Shown piece after piece: positions 55,293 to 64,000 of a DNA stretch of 64,000 nucleotides. The stretch's first letter is position 1; every line of letters starts with the position of its first letter. Source of the DNA: Methanosarcina barkeri MS (lineage in GTDB: Archaea > Halobacteriota > Methanosarcinia > Methanosarcinales > Methanosarcinaceae). The translations under genes and the position numbers were made by a program. The notes below the pieces were generated by a model that was not told where the DNA came from, searched no databases, and saw only the letters and a program-made list of their open reading frames with translations. Location of the stretch: positions 1,041,168 through 1,105,167 of the forward strand of contig NZ_CP009528.1 in assembly GCF_000970025.1 (NCBI RefSeq), given 5' to 3'.

Positions 55293-55805
55293 TTACACAT
55301 AATGTGGATAATTAGCTGACCATGTTGCAGAATCAGTTACAACTACAACTGGACATCCGGCATTTACCCATGCTGTGAGACCGCCTTGAATATTATATAC
55401 ATTCTTGTAACCGGCATCTGCTATCATTTGACTTGCGGCGCTACCCCGTTTCCCGGTATAGCAATAAACAACGATTTTTGTGTTTTTGTTTTTTGGCAGT
55501 TCATTCATCCGGTTAGGCAGTAACTGGTCTTCTGACAAATTAACAGGATCATGTGATGGCACATTTTTTAGTGGTATTAATGTTGCACCTTCAATATGAG
55601 AATAGCTATACTCTACAGGCGTACGAACGTCCAGAAGGAATACTCCCTTATCTTCGAGTATGCTTTTAGCCTGACAAGCCGTAACATTCTCATATCCACC
55701 TGTGACAGTACAACTAAGCTTAGGTGCTGCTCCTGCAATGCCCGGAGCAATTATGAGAAGCGCGATGAGAATTGCAGCAAAACCTGATAAGTATTGTTTA
55801 TTCAA
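55293..55805 (-). CDS. Exported rhodanese-like protein
   Basis: 170 residues. A signal peptide (FAAILIALLIIAPGIAGAA, cleavage near residue 27) precedes one rhodanese domain: VFLLDVRTPVEYSYSHIEGA, then KIVVYCYTGKRGSAASQMIA with the active-site cysteine in the six-residue CYTGKR loop, and VYNIQGGLTAWVNAG. It would act outside the cytoplasmic membrane in sulfur transfer or cyanide/thiosulfate handling; no partner gene is adjacent. Start ATG 55803-55805. Confidence 0.92.
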   Translation of the reverse strand: MNKQYLSGFAAILIALLIIAPGIAGAAPKLSCTVTGGYENVTACQAKSILEDKGVFLLDVRTPVEYSYSHIEGATLIPLKNVPSHDPVNLSEDQLLPNRMNELPKNKNTKIVVYCYTGKRGSAASQMIADAGYKNVYNIQGGLTAWVNAGCPVVVVTDSATWSANYPHYV

Positions 55806-56301
55806 GCCTATTCCTCCACTAATACAATTTTTATTTTTTCTTTAAGCTCTAGGGAAAATATAAGGCCTTAAAACATTTTGAAACAACACGTTGTATAACG
55901 TTTTATTTCTTAAAATACCGCCAAATTTAGATCTTCCTTAAAAATACTTTTTATCTTATACAAAATTCAATTTTATTTTTTAAAAATTGTAAAATCCACT
56001 GAGTGGACGAGTAACAGTCTTTCGTAAACGTTTTTAAAACCTTCTATTACTAAGTAAAAGAAGATTATAACTGGAAATTGCCTTCATGATATTAAATGGT
56101 TTGGTTTACGGTCCAGCGAGCAAGAACTTACACAGTAAAAGATATTACCCTTTAAAAAATCAGTTTTGAATGAATCTTAAACTTTAAAGGTTTATAAACT
56201 TCAATGAGAATCCAATTTCAGTTAATACCGAAAAAAAATGACTATAATACTTTGAAATATTTTAAAAAGAATGATACGACTTAATTTTTGCAAAAATACC
56301 C
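55806..56301. other. AT-rich intergenic region
   Basis: Upstream region of the rhodanese gene and downstream of the next minus-strand gene. No repeat or gene recognised. Confidence 0.4.
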
Positions 56302-56979
56302 TTATAACCAGGGAAGTAACGAATCGTTCTTCTCTTTTTTATCCTCTGCCCTTAAACCATCAATCTTTCCTTCTTCATTAGACATGTAATAAGATTTTGC
56401 AATTAGCTTTTTCAGAGCCGGTGTTTCTTCAGTGAGGTTCGTTGTATCCATGATCCCGTAGTAAGCTATGAAATAATCTTCTCTTCCTTTAAGGAAAGGT
56501 CTCTCGTACACTAGAAAATATCCCGAAGTCTCAGGGCTTTCATACTCTGTTGTGTTAAATGAGTGAGGCCCAAAAGTTTCGCTATAAGAAATTTTAGCTT
56601 CACGCCTGCGAATTACTTCCTTAAGTTCTGCACTAATATTTAACTTCTGTTGGGACAAATTGCCGTCTTCTTCTAGATAACGATAAAGGATATCTTCCCC
56701 TTTTAAAAATTCAGATTCATCGTCAAAATACCAGACGTTTATGAATTTTCCACCAGAATATTTTCCTGCATTACAGTAAGGGGAAATCTGCGGAAAAAAT
56801 GACGTACAGTTATGCACATTTCCTTTCCAGGCTCCAGGTATGTACCATTTAGGCATTGATTCTGAAGGGGGCAGCCCTGGTCCGATTGAAATAACATCGA
56901 GAATAAACCATGTTCCAATAGTAGCAATTATTAAAAAGACTAAAAGGGCTATTTTCTTATTCACTTTCTTGTAGAACAT
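56302..56979 (-). CDS. Membrane-anchored protein, unknown function
   Basis: About 225 residues. A basic N-terminus (MFYKKVNKK) and one helix (IALLVFLIIATIGTWFILDV) anchor it; the rest is soluble and faces outward if the helix is a signal anchor. WYIPGAWKGNVHNC and SPYCNAGKYSGGKF hold cysteines that could form a disulfide. ATG 56977-56979 is preferred to the ATG at 56997 because the helix is then close to the start. I do not recognise a family. Confidence 0.6.
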   Translation of the reverse strand: MFYKKVNKKIALLVFLIIATIGTWFILDVISIGPGLPPSESMPKWYIPGAWKGNVHNCTSFFPQISPYCNAGKYSGGKFINVWYFDDESEFLKGEDILYRYLEEDGNLSQQKLNISAELKEVIRRREAKISYSETFGPHSFNTTEYESPETSGYFLVYERPFLKGREDYFIAYYGIMDTTNLTEETPALKKLIAKSYYMSNEEGKIDGLRAEDKKEKNDSLLPWL

Positions 56980-57637
56980 TTGCCTGCCCCAATTCAATGA
57001 AACATAAATGTGGTTAAATTATAATCTGGATCGTTCTCATAAAAATTTGTCCCCTTACTATAAAGAATTTACTTCCATATATTATGCAGAAACTAATATT
57101 TAAGTTCGAGACTAACTTTCTATTTACTTGTTTCGTGAATAAATTAAGAATTATTGTATTATTGAAATCAAATTATTACTAAATTTTTTAATTTAAGTTT
57201 AAAACTATTCAGATTTACAAATTATACCTTAAATCTTGCAAATCTTCCATGTAATAATTTCTATGTTTTTAGGCTTGTTTCACCCGCATAAAAGCAAAAA
57301 GAGATTGAGTTAACATGGTATAGAACGTATAATTCTATATTTTTTGATCTACGAAGTTGAAGATTTTTATATTTCACCTGTAAGCTTTGAGGAGAGGGAA
57401 TTTTGTTCTTGCCTTTTTAGGTAAAAGAATACTGGATTACTACAAACATATATAAACAACAAGGAATAGCTACAGGAAACATAGCACAAACTTTGGCTTT
57501 GTAGAGATCCTCAGAAACAACTAATTTCTGTGAATTTGAGCGAATAAGATGATTATTTTACTTATTTGTTTTTCAGCCTATTGAAGTTAATTTTGATAAG
57601 TTTTCTACAAAACCCAAATTTTGAAAAACGGGGCTTA
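56980..57637. other. AT-rich intergenic region
   Basis: Holds one end of a MITE family (57495-57511, compare 55155) and the upstream region of the YczE-like gene. Otherwise nothing is recognised. Confidence 0.4.
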
Positions 57638-58315
57638 ATGCCTATTTTTGGGAGAACATCAGAGTTGGTAAACTTTAAACTGCTTAAAAGATATTTTGTT
57701 TTAGTAGCCGGATTGTTTTTTATGGGATTAGGAGTAGACCTAATCACAAAATCAAACTTGGGGACGTCTCCAATTGCAAGTGTCTCATATGTACTTAGTT
57801 TGATATTTCCTCTTACATTTGGAGTAACCACTTTTTTAGTAAGCTTCCTGTTCATACTTATTCAAATATTGATACTAAAAACAGATTTTCCAAAGGAGCA
57901 ATATCTTCAGGTACTGGTAGGTCCGATTTTTGGTTTCTTCATAGATTTTGGAATGAAAATATTCGCTTTCGTAGATTCAAAATTTTATTCTCAAGAAATC
58001 ATTCTTCTACTGCTTGGTTGCATTCTTCTTGCTTTAGGAATACGTTTAGAAGTTATTGCCAATGTAATTATAAATCCTGGTGAAGGTCTGGTGAAAACAA
58101 TTGCTAATAAAACGAAAAAAGAGTTCGGGAATATAAAAATTATGTTCGACTGTACACTGGTTCTAACTGCAGTTGTCATTTCACTTTTTGCTTTTAGAGG
58201 TATAAATGGATTGGGAGAAGGAACAGTCATTTCCGCTATACTTGTAGGACACATTACAAAAGTAATTAGTACCGTTTTTAAAGATTTTAATGTTGGAAAG
58301 TTACTTGTTAATTAA
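57638..58315 (+). CDS. YczE/YyaS/YitT-like membrane protein
   Basis: About 225 residues, five or six membrane helices. RYFVLVAGLFFMGLGVDLIT with KSNLGTSPIASVSYVLSL is the family signature; PGEGLVKTIANKTKKEFGNIK in the second half recalls the YitT-type conserved GxG region. The role is not known, probably a transporter. ATG 57638-57640 is chosen over TTG 57566 because ACGGGG is upstream and the first hydrophobic segment then follows normally. Confidence 0.75.
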   Translation: MPIFGRTSELVNFKLLKRYFVLVAGLFFMGLGVDLITKSNLGTSPIASVSYVLSLIFPLTFGVTTFLVSFLFILIQILILKTDFPKEQYLQVLVGPIFGFFIDFGMKIFAFVDSKFYSQEIILLLLGCILLALGIRLEVIANVIINPGEGLVKTIANKTKKEFGNIKIMFDCTLVLTAVVISLFAFRGINGLGEGTVISAILVGHITKVISTVFKDFNVGKLLVN

Positions 58316-59300
58316 AAATATAAAGGTGAAATCTTGACCCAATCCATTTTGTTGGTCGTGCATTAGTAGGTGGTTAATATTTTGTGTTTGATTATTTTTG
58401 CTCGTTGAGTTTGTTTTCTAGGCTTATCTGCTTAAGGTAATTGAGTGTACATAAAGCAGAAAATGAGAGCGAAAAGCGAATGTGTGAGTACTCTAGTGTC
58501 GAGTCAAACATAAAATGTCGTATAAAACCTGTGTTTGATAGTTTGATTTTTATGTGGGAAGATTGTTTTCATATCCGTTGGAATGATAAGTAATATTATT
58601 TCAACAAATTTTTGTTCATTTTTTACGATTCTATTTGACAGATTATTTTCTATCTCTTGATGGCCATTTGTATGATTTTTGACCAAATTTTTGGTATAGA
58701 ATTTGACAGATAGCATGAATCTCAGATAAAATATAGATACTATCCAAAAAGTCAGGTCCAAAAGTGCTAAAATGAAATAAAAATCTCTACTAACTTGCCT
58801 TATAGTGATTATGATACTGGAAAATCAGAGGCAATTTGACAACGTTTATGAATATTGTCAATTGATTTTTGACAAAAAAGTGAAGCCTCTCACTAAATTT
58901 AATTTATACTGTCAAACTAAGGATAAAATTGATTGCAATTATTTGGGATCATTGAATCCTTGATGATTGATTCGACACTAGTGCTTCGATCCCAAAAATC
59001 GATTCCTTATTTCCCGGAAAAATCCTATCTTCGGATCTATTCTAAAGCCAAGTTTTATGAACCTATTTCAGAATCGCAGTACTAAGACCCCTTCACAGAA
59101 CAACCTATGCATATTCCTGATCGGACTTTATGATTTTCACTATCATGGTCGTCAGTCAAAGTTACAATAAATTATAAGTTGCATAGGTTATTTCGTTGCG
59201 GACACTAAAAGTGTGTTTATAAATATAATATAAGTGCAAATAACAAAATATAAAAACTTTAATATGTCTTGTACGAAATAGAACCTGGTGAATATACGAA
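58316..59300. other. Intergenic region with an inverted-repeat element
   Basis: Contains the CTAG-flanked element at 58494-58981. The remainder is AT-rich and shows no gene. Confidence 0.5.
58494..58981. mobile_element. Non-autonomous element with 11-base ends and CTAG flanks, about 480 bp
   Basis: CTAG-TGTCGAGTCAA at the left and TTGATTCGACA-CTAG at the right: 11-base inverted repeats with one mismatch, flanked by CTAG on both sides. The flanks could be a 4-bp target duplication. Inside, an 85-codon minus-strand frame (58504-58761) has no recognisable transposase motif, so I regard this as a decayed or non-autonomous element. Confidence 0.6.
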
Positions 59301-59621
59301 ATGGCTGGAAATGCATTTTGCCGTGCTTGTGGTGCTGAGATATTAGACGAAACTGAGATATGTCCCAAATGTGGAGTCAGACAAAAACCAGCTCAAGTTA
59401 AGAATCCGGGATTAGCTGCTGTAGCTTCGTTTTTTTGGGTTGGATTAGGTCAAATATACAATGGACAAATAGGAAAAGGGCTATTATTTATGGTTATTGA
59501 AGGTATTAATATATTATTACTTTTTGTTGTCATCGGATTTATAACACTTCCTATATTCTGGGCATATGCTATTTATGATGCTTATAAAACAGCAGAGAAA
59601 ATCAATAATAATACTGTTTAA
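59301..59621 (+). CDS. Zinc-ribbon and TM2-like small membrane protein
   Basis: 106 residues. An N-terminal zinc ribbon (FCRACGAEILDETEICPKCG) is followed by a hydrophobic part with VASFFWVGLGQIYNGQIGKG, the characteristic glycine-asparagine turn of TM2-type domains, and a second helix near residues 68-90. The function of this type is unknown; the domain pair is common in archaea. The AATATACGAAATG context shows no strong ribosome site. Confidence 0.85.
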   Translation: MAGNAFCRACGAEILDETEICPKCGVRQKPAQVKNPGLAAVASFFWVGLGQIYNGQIGKGLLFMVIEGINILLLFVVIGFITLPIFWAYAIYDAYKTAEKINNNTV

Positions 59622-59627
59622 TTATGC

Positions 59628-59782
59628 AGGCCGTCTCAAAACTATATTTGATTCTACAATTGGATAAATTACTTCATTATGAGATTAACTCATATTTGAA
59701 TTCGGAATGATTTTCTATCTGAATTTAAGTAAAAATATCGAGTATCCAACTGGAATAAATTAGCAAAGTTTTGAGACAGCCT
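59628..59782. mobile_element. MITE-like element, 155 bp
   Basis: AGGCCGTCTCAAAACT (59628-59643) and AGTTTTGAGACAGCCT (59767-59782) are inverted repeats with one mismatch. A single related end (TTTAAGACAGCCTCTGAG) lies at 63938-63955, near the window end. No gene inside. It could also serve as transcription end between the convergent flanking genes. Confidence 0.6.
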
Positions 59783-59807
59783 CAAAAGAGCTGTCTTATC
59801 CCGTTTC

Positions 59808-61037
59808 TTAACAAACTTCCTCAATAATCTCTTCCAGCGTCAGAAGTTCCTGTTCTCCTGAAACCATATCTCTCAGAGTCAGTTTTCCGATTTCAAGTTC
59901 TTTTTCCCCGACTATAACCACGTAATCGGCGTTGATGGTATTTGCATAAGAAAGCTGGGCTTTGAAATTACGCTGCATGAGGTCTACATGGACCGGCACG
60001 TACTTCCTTAATTCATTTGCAAAACCTATTGCTTTCAGGTGAAGATCGGGTTTCGAGATCAGCATAAGGGTTTTAGGGGCAGGCGGGGTCAGAGGGCAGA
60101 TTTCCATAATCCGGTCAAAACCTATTCCGAAGCCAGTTGAAGGCACATCTCCGCCTCCGAAAAGCTTGATAAGCTGGTAAGAACCTCCACCGCAGACCTG
60201 TTTCTGAGCTCCGAGCCCCTCGGCATAGACCTCAAAAACCATGCCTGTATAGTAGTCAAGTCCGCGTGCAATCCCGAAGTCAAGGGAGTAATCGACTCCG
60301 TATGCGTCAAGAAGCTTAAGGGTCTTTTCAAAGTTTACAAGCTCAGGGATATTTCCTACGATTTTTATTACTTCTGGAAGGATATGCTTGCCTTCCAGTT
60401 TTATCAGGTGGAAAAGGTCGGACTTGAGCTGTTCTTCGGCTCCTATTTCTTCAAGCAGGGCTTCAAGGCCTGCATACTCTTTCTTGTCTACAAGCCGCAT
60501 AACTTTGCTCACAATTTCGGGTTCAAGCCCGCTCAAGAGCGTACGTATGACTGCAAGGTTTCCGAGCTTCATGTCGCCCTTCACTCCGGCGGCTTTTAAC
60601 ATGGCAGCGGCAAGGGCAATAACCTCGGCATCGGAATCGGGTTTTCCGCTTCCTATAAGTTCAACCCCGAACTGCCAGAACTCCCTGAAACGGCCTTTCT
60701 GGGGACGCTCATAGCGGAAACAGTTTTCGAAGTAGAACAATTTTAAAGGCTTCGGGAAAGGCTGAAGTTCGTTTATATACAGGCGCATGACAGGAGCAGT
60801 AAGCTCAGGCCTGAGGGTCATTTCCCTGCCTCCTTTGTCCGTAAAGTTGTAGAGTTCCCCTATGACTCCTTCCCCTGACTTCAGGGTGAAAAGGTCCAGA
60901 TGTTCAAACGTGGGCGTAATGATTTCACTGTATCCCCATTTACGGGCAACATCTCGCATAACATTTTCCACGTATCTTCTCCGGGCAGTATCGGCAGGTA
61001 AAAAGTCCCGGGTCCCTCTTGGTCTATTAACTGTCAT
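59808..61037 (-). CDS. hisS: Histidyl-tRNA synthetase
   Basis: About 409 residues, class II. Motif 1 region: [18 protein letters not shown]; motif 2: [20 protein letters not shown]; the HisA and HisB histidine-binding regions: [15 protein letters not shown] and motif 3 [14 protein letters not shown]. The C-terminal anticodon-binding domain begins [19 protein letters not shown] 61035-61037 is preferred to GTG 61049 because AGGTG lies nine bases upstream. Transcribed alone. Confidence 0.97.
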   Translation of the reverse strand: MTVNRPRGTRDFLPADTARRRYVENVMRDVARKWGYSEIITPTFEHLDLFTLKSGEGVIGELYNFTDKGGREMTLRPELTAPVMRLYINELQPFPKPLKLFYFENCFRYERPQKGRFREFWQFGVELIGSGKPDSDAEVIALAAAMLKAAGVKGDMKLGNLAVIRTLLSGLEPEIVSKVMRLVDKKEYAGLEALLEEIGAEEQLKSDLFHLIKLEGKHILPEVIKIVGNIPELVNFEKTLKLLDAYGVDYSLDFGIARGLDYYTGMVFEVYAEGLGAQKQVCGGGSYQLIKLFGGGDVPSTGFGIGFDRIMEICPLTPPAPKTLMLISKPDLHLKAIGFANELRKYVPVHVDLMQRNFKAQLSYANTINADYVVIVGEKELEIGKLTLRDMVSGEQELLTLEEIIEEVC

Positions 61038-61424
61038 TCTTAAATGCACCTGATAATCAAATTAAAACAATTATTTTAAGTTTAATTTAGAATTTTTACT
61101 TCAAGGTATAATTTTACTTCAAGGTATAATTTTACTTTAAGGTATAATTTTACTTCAAGGTATATTTTGGAGCTTTTTAGCGCCTCTGGACTGTACTAGT
61201 TAAAAGCAATCTATTTTACTTTTTCGATGCTATCTGAAGCTACCAAAAAATGACAGCTTAAATCTAACATTAATATATTTATCCTGTAAAATAAAGTAGA
61301 CTGGATTCCAAATGAATATTTTTTCGCAATCAAACAATTGTAAAGCAAATAAAGGCAAGCTTACGTTGAATAATATAATAAGCAGATTAATATACATGAT
61401 TCACACTAAATATTTGCGATTACC
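61038..61424. other. Divergent hisS / cobD upstream region
   Basis: Contains the repeat array at 61098-61165 next to hisS. Promoters for both genes should lie here; TAAATCTAACATTAATATAT at 61260-61281 is AT-rich but not clearly a promoter. Confidence 0.45.
61098..61165. repeat. Tandem repeat array, 18-20 base unit, about 3.5 copies
   Basis: Copies of TTACTTCAAGGTATAATTT in the upstream region of hisS. Confidence 0.88.
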
Positions 61425-62915
61425 GTGTCCGAGCAAAGAAGTGTACCTTTAAGGAAACATCTACTGGACCTGAAGCCCTGCAGGCATGGAGGGTTAGTTC
61501 AGGAAACATCTGAAACTTATGGGATTCCTGAAAGTGAAATTCTTGACTTCAGTGCAAACTTTAATCCTCTGGGAAACCCTTTTGAGCATCCGGAAAGCGG
61601 ATTGAACTTTGATGAGATTCTTAATACTGGTTTTAAGAAACTTGCCGAATATCCTGACAACAGGTATCCTGAGTTTCGAGAAGCTGCTGCAAAGTTCGTA
61701 GGGCTTGGAGTCAGCCCAAAGAATATTATTCCGGGTAACGGTTCAACGGAAATTATAAGGCTTATAGTGGAATGCGTAGTTGAAAAAGGAGATACTGTCC
61801 TTCTACCCTGGCCCACTTTCGGAGAATACGAAATGCAGTGCCGGATTATGGGCGCAGAACTGCAATACCCAAGCCAGGACGAAGTCGAAACACTTCCTGA
61901 CGAGCTTCTGGAAAAAGCAAAAATCCTGTTCATCTGTAACCCCAATAACCCGACTGGGAAACTCCGTACCCGAAAAGAAATCAAAGCTCTTGCGGAACGT
62001 TGTACACAGCACAAAACACTTCTTTTCGTGGACGAAGCTTTTATCGAGCTTTCAGATCCTTCACAGAGTGTTGCAGATCTTGCAGTAAACAATAATTACG
62101 TTTTTGTCATGCGTTCCCTTACAAAGGACTTTGCAATCCCGGGAATCCGGATGGGCTTCGGGATAGCTTCCCCTGAGGTAGCTGAAATTCTGGATACTGC
62201 CAGACTTTCCTGGAACCTCGGAACCGTCGCAGACGCTGTAGCAACTTCCCTTCTTAATATTGAAGGCGGGATTGAAAACCCGTACCTGAAAAAAGCGAGG
62301 GATATGATCAGGGAAGAAGGAGAGGTTTTTAAAGCTAAACTCGATAGGATAAGGGGTTTTAAAGCCGGAGAGGTGAATGTAAACTTTATCTTGGTTGATA
62401 TCAGTAAATTCATGCTTGATTCAACGGAATTAACTGCACGTCTGGCAGCTCGCGGAGTCCTCATAAGGGACTGTTCTTCCCTTCACGGTCTTGGAAAGAA
62501 TTACATAAGGCTTGCAGTCCGGACTTTCGAAGAAAACGACCGGCTAATTGCTGCAATAGGGGATATAATTACCGAGTGGGGTAGAGAACAGGCAAAACAA
62601 GAACTGCAGAATGTGATTGAAAAGGCTTCTGAAGAAGGCATTGGAGGCAGGAAAACCTGTGAATACTATCCCTGCCACTTTGAAGGCCAGAACTGTACCT
62701 TCTGCTTCTGTCCGTTCTATCCCTGTGAGGACGAGCGCACAGGAGGAAAATGGATCCAGAGCTCAAGAGGCGGAAAAATCTGGAGCTGTGTTGACTGCCA
62801 TCTGGTTCACAAGACAGAAACTGCGCAGAAAATCCTTGACTGTCTTATGCAGGAAGGAGATACAGATGAACTCGTGAAAGTTGCCTGGAAGAAAGTGATG
62901 GAGCCTATTCTATGA
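61425..62915 (+). CDS. cobD: CobD-like threonine-phosphate decarboxylase with C-terminal Cys-rich domain
   Basis: 496 residues. Residues about 15-390 are a class I/II aminotransferase-fold, PLP enzyme: HGGLVQETSETYGIPESEIL, NGSTEIIRLIVECVV, ICNPNNPTGKLRT, then VMRSLTKDFAIPGIRMGFG with the PLP-binding lysine. It decarboxylates L-threonine phosphate to aminopropanol phosphate for the lower loop of cobalamin. Residues about 420-490 add a cysteine-rich domain (CEYYPCHFEGQNCTFCFCPF, CVDCH) that could bind a metal or cluster. GTG 61425 is the apparent start. It overlaps cbiB by four bases. Confidence 0.9.
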   Translation: MSEQRSVPLRKHLLDLKPCRHGGLVQETSETYGIPESEILDFSANFNPLGNPFEHPESGLNFDEILNTGFKKLAEYPDNRYPEFREAAAKFVGLGVSPKNIIPGNGSTEIIRLIVECVVEKGDTVLLPWPTFGEYEMQCRIMGAELQYPSQDEVETLPDELLEKAKILFICNPNNPTGKLRTRKEIKALAERCTQHKTLLFVDEAFIELSDPSQSVADLAVNNNYVFVMRSLTKDFAIPGIRMGFGIASPEVAEILDTARLSWNLGTVADAVATSLLNIEGGIENPYLKKARDMIREEGEVFKAKLDRIRGFKAGEVNVNFILVDISKFMLDSTELTARLAARGVLIRDCSSLHGLGKNYIRLAVRTFEENDRLIAAIGDIITEWGREQAKQELQNVIEKASEEGIGGRKTCEYYPCHFEGQNCTFCFCPFYPCEDERTGGKWIQSSRGGKIWSCVDCHLVHKTETAQKILDCLMQEGDTDELVKVAWKKVMEPIL

Positions 62916-63898
62916 TTGTACCAGACAGCGGGCATCTTGCTCTGGTACTTTTGCTTGCAGCCGCCATAGACATACTTTTCGGGGAGCCGCCTGCTGCCGT
63001 ACACCCTGTCGTGTGGATAGGAAAACTAATCAATGTTTTAATAAATGCGGCTCCTCAGACTCACAGGAAAGCCTACGGAGTTGCAATGGCTCTCTGCTGT
63101 GTCTTTTTCGCAGCTCTGCTGGGTTACTCCGTGCTTTACATTTCATCCATTCCAGGAATTCCCAGGGTGCTTGCTCTTCTTATAGAGGCATATTTCCTGA
63201 AAGCTACCTTTGCTGTCAACTGCCTGCTCGGCCCTGCAAAGGAGATTTATGGGCATCTCGAAGCAAACAGGCTTGATAAAGTCCGGGAACTGCTCCCAAT
63301 ATATGTAAGCCGTAACACTTCAAAACTTACCAGAACCCAGATGTCTTCCGCAGTTATCGAATCCGTATCCGAAAACTATGTTGACGGCGTCTTGAGCCCC
63401 ATTTTTTATTATACCGTCTTTGGGAAACTCGGACTTGTGGCGGCATATGCATTTAAAGCCATAAGTACTCTGGACTCAATGGTTGGGTACAAAACCGAAC
63501 CTTACAGGGAACTTGGATACTTTTCAGCGAAATCCGATGACGTATTGAACTGGATCCCTGCCCGCATCTCTGTTCTATTCATTCTTGCGGCAGCCTTTAT
63601 ATTGAGTCTGCTCCCAAAAAAACAGGGAAAATTTTCCCCCATTAACAGTATCAAGAGTGCTCTTGAAGACGGAATGAAAACTCCGTCCCCCAATTCCGGC
63701 TATCCCATGGCAGCTACTGCAGGAGCGCTCGGAGTCAAACTTGAAAAACCCGATACTTATATACTTGGGGCTTTATATCCCCCAACCGAAGTAAAAGATA
63801 TAAAAAGGGTATCCCAATTAATAGCAGTTGCTTCAGGCTTCTTGCTTGTTGCCTGTGCGGCAGTAATTCATTTAGCAGGGATATACCTGTATCCGTGA
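62912..63898 (+). CDS. cbiB: Adenosylcobinamide-phosphate synthase
   Basis: 328 residues, membrane protein with about six helices. It joins aminopropanol phosphate (made by CobD) to adenosylcobyric acid. AAAIDILFGEPPAAVHPVVW at the N-terminus is the family hallmark, followed by ESVSENYVDGVLSPIFYY and AISTLDSMVGYKTEPY, then DGMKTPSPNSGYPMAATAGA. The ATGA overlap with cobD indicates one operon and translational coupling. Confidence 0.96.
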   Translation: MIVPDSGHLALVLLLAAAIDILFGEPPAAVHPVVWIGKLINVLINAAPQTHRKAYGVAMALCCVFFAALLGYSVLYISSIPGIPRVLALLIEAYFLKATFAVNCLLGPAKEIYGHLEANRLDKVRELLPIYVSRNTSKLTRTQMSSAVIESVSENYVDGVLSPIFYYTVFGKLGLVAAYAFKAISTLDSMVGYKTEPYRELGYFSAKSDDVLNWIPARISVLFILAAAFILSLLPKKQGKFSPINSIKSALEDGMKTPSPNSGYPMAATAGALGVKLEKPDTYILGALYPPTEVKDIKRVSQLIAVASGFLLVACAAVIHLAGIYLYP

Positions 63899-64000
63899 TC
63901 CTTCCTTCGCTGATCCAATTGTATAAATGATTTGAATTTTAAGACAGCCTCTGAGATAATCTGAATCCTTTTTGAAACATGGGTTCTGAGAATAAACAGT

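Noticed and set aside
61517-62092. 191-codon minus-strand frame opposite cobD
   Set aside because: Antisense of a well-recognised gene, no motifs.

Overview
The window looks like chromosome of a Methanosarcina species (methanogenic archaeon). The archaeal character comes from the gene families: an archaeal-type S-adenosylmethionine synthetase, a digeranylgeranylglyceryl phosphate synthase (ether lipids), deoxyhypusine synthase, an archaeal-length ribosomal protein S15, indolepyruvate:ferredoxin oxidoreductase, a CooC-type nickel ATPase, a protein-only RNase P homologue (HARP) and a PGF-pre-PGF surface protein. AT-rich intergenic regions full of short tandem repeats, many insertion-sequence traces, and a transposase interrupted only by an in-frame TAG (the pyrrolysine codon of Methanosarcina) point to the same genus. 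The species is not assigned.

Layout. 1-15.3 kb: a minus-strand surface polysaccharide / protein glycosylation cluster, read from 15.3 kb towards position 1: dolichol-phosphate-type GT2, UDP-GlcNAc 2-epimerase, SDR epimerase, a GT4 gene cut in two by an IS, a decayed GT4 remnant, GT2, GT4, an epimerase fragment, GT4, a large membrane protein, GT4, a second UDP-GlcNAc 2-epimerase and a flippase that leaves the window. 15.3-19.8 kb: AT-rich, with a dead transposase, a CPBP protease, a small membrane protein and MITEs. 19.8-25.7 kb: iorBA, a cooC-like gene, pyrF and deoxyhypusine synthase. 26-33.6 kb: a FetAB-like exporter whose two genes are separated by a repeat array with a MITE in it, a thioredoxin, a zinc-finger protein, HARP, S-adenosylmethionine synthetase and the UbiA lipid enzyme. 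34.5-40 kb: a serine-aspartate-repeat surface protein and the NAD genes nadA, nadX and nadC. 40.5-46.9 kb: three tandem substrate-binding lipoproteins followed by one FecCD-type permease and one ATPase. 47.2-53 kb: a methyltransferase, rps15 and a minus-strand operon of four N-terminally anchored proteins that resemble pilin-like proteins. 53.4-55 kb: a complete IS66 element. 55.3-59.6 kb: rhodanese, an unknown membrane protein, a YczE/YitT-like protein and a zinc-ribbon/TM2 protein. 59.8-63.9 kb: hisS, then cobD-cbiB for cobalamin.

How the parts work together. The first 15 kb would make activated N-acetyl sugars (epimerases), assemble them on a lipid carrier (glycosyltransferases) and flip the product, but several members are broken, so the present glycan probably differs from the ancestral one. 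nadA, nadX and nadC together give aspartate to nicotinate mononucleotide. The 40.5-46.9 kb operon looks like iron-siderophore or corrinoid uptake; the three binding-protein genes share upstream DNA including an inverted repeat that may be an operator.

The most notable observations are: the IS66 transposase whose single frame is interrupted only by TAG; the base-exact reconstruction of a glycosyltransferase gene split by a 1139-bp IS with a 5-bp target duplication; a 195-bp MITE with IS66 ends and a perfect 8-bp target duplication; several other MITE families; a triplicated binding-protein gene with a long near-identical tract between two copies; a pilin-like operon whose first gene has a triplicated, frame-shifted 5' end; and two candidate structured RNAs. 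I do not see a clearly new defence or mobile system.
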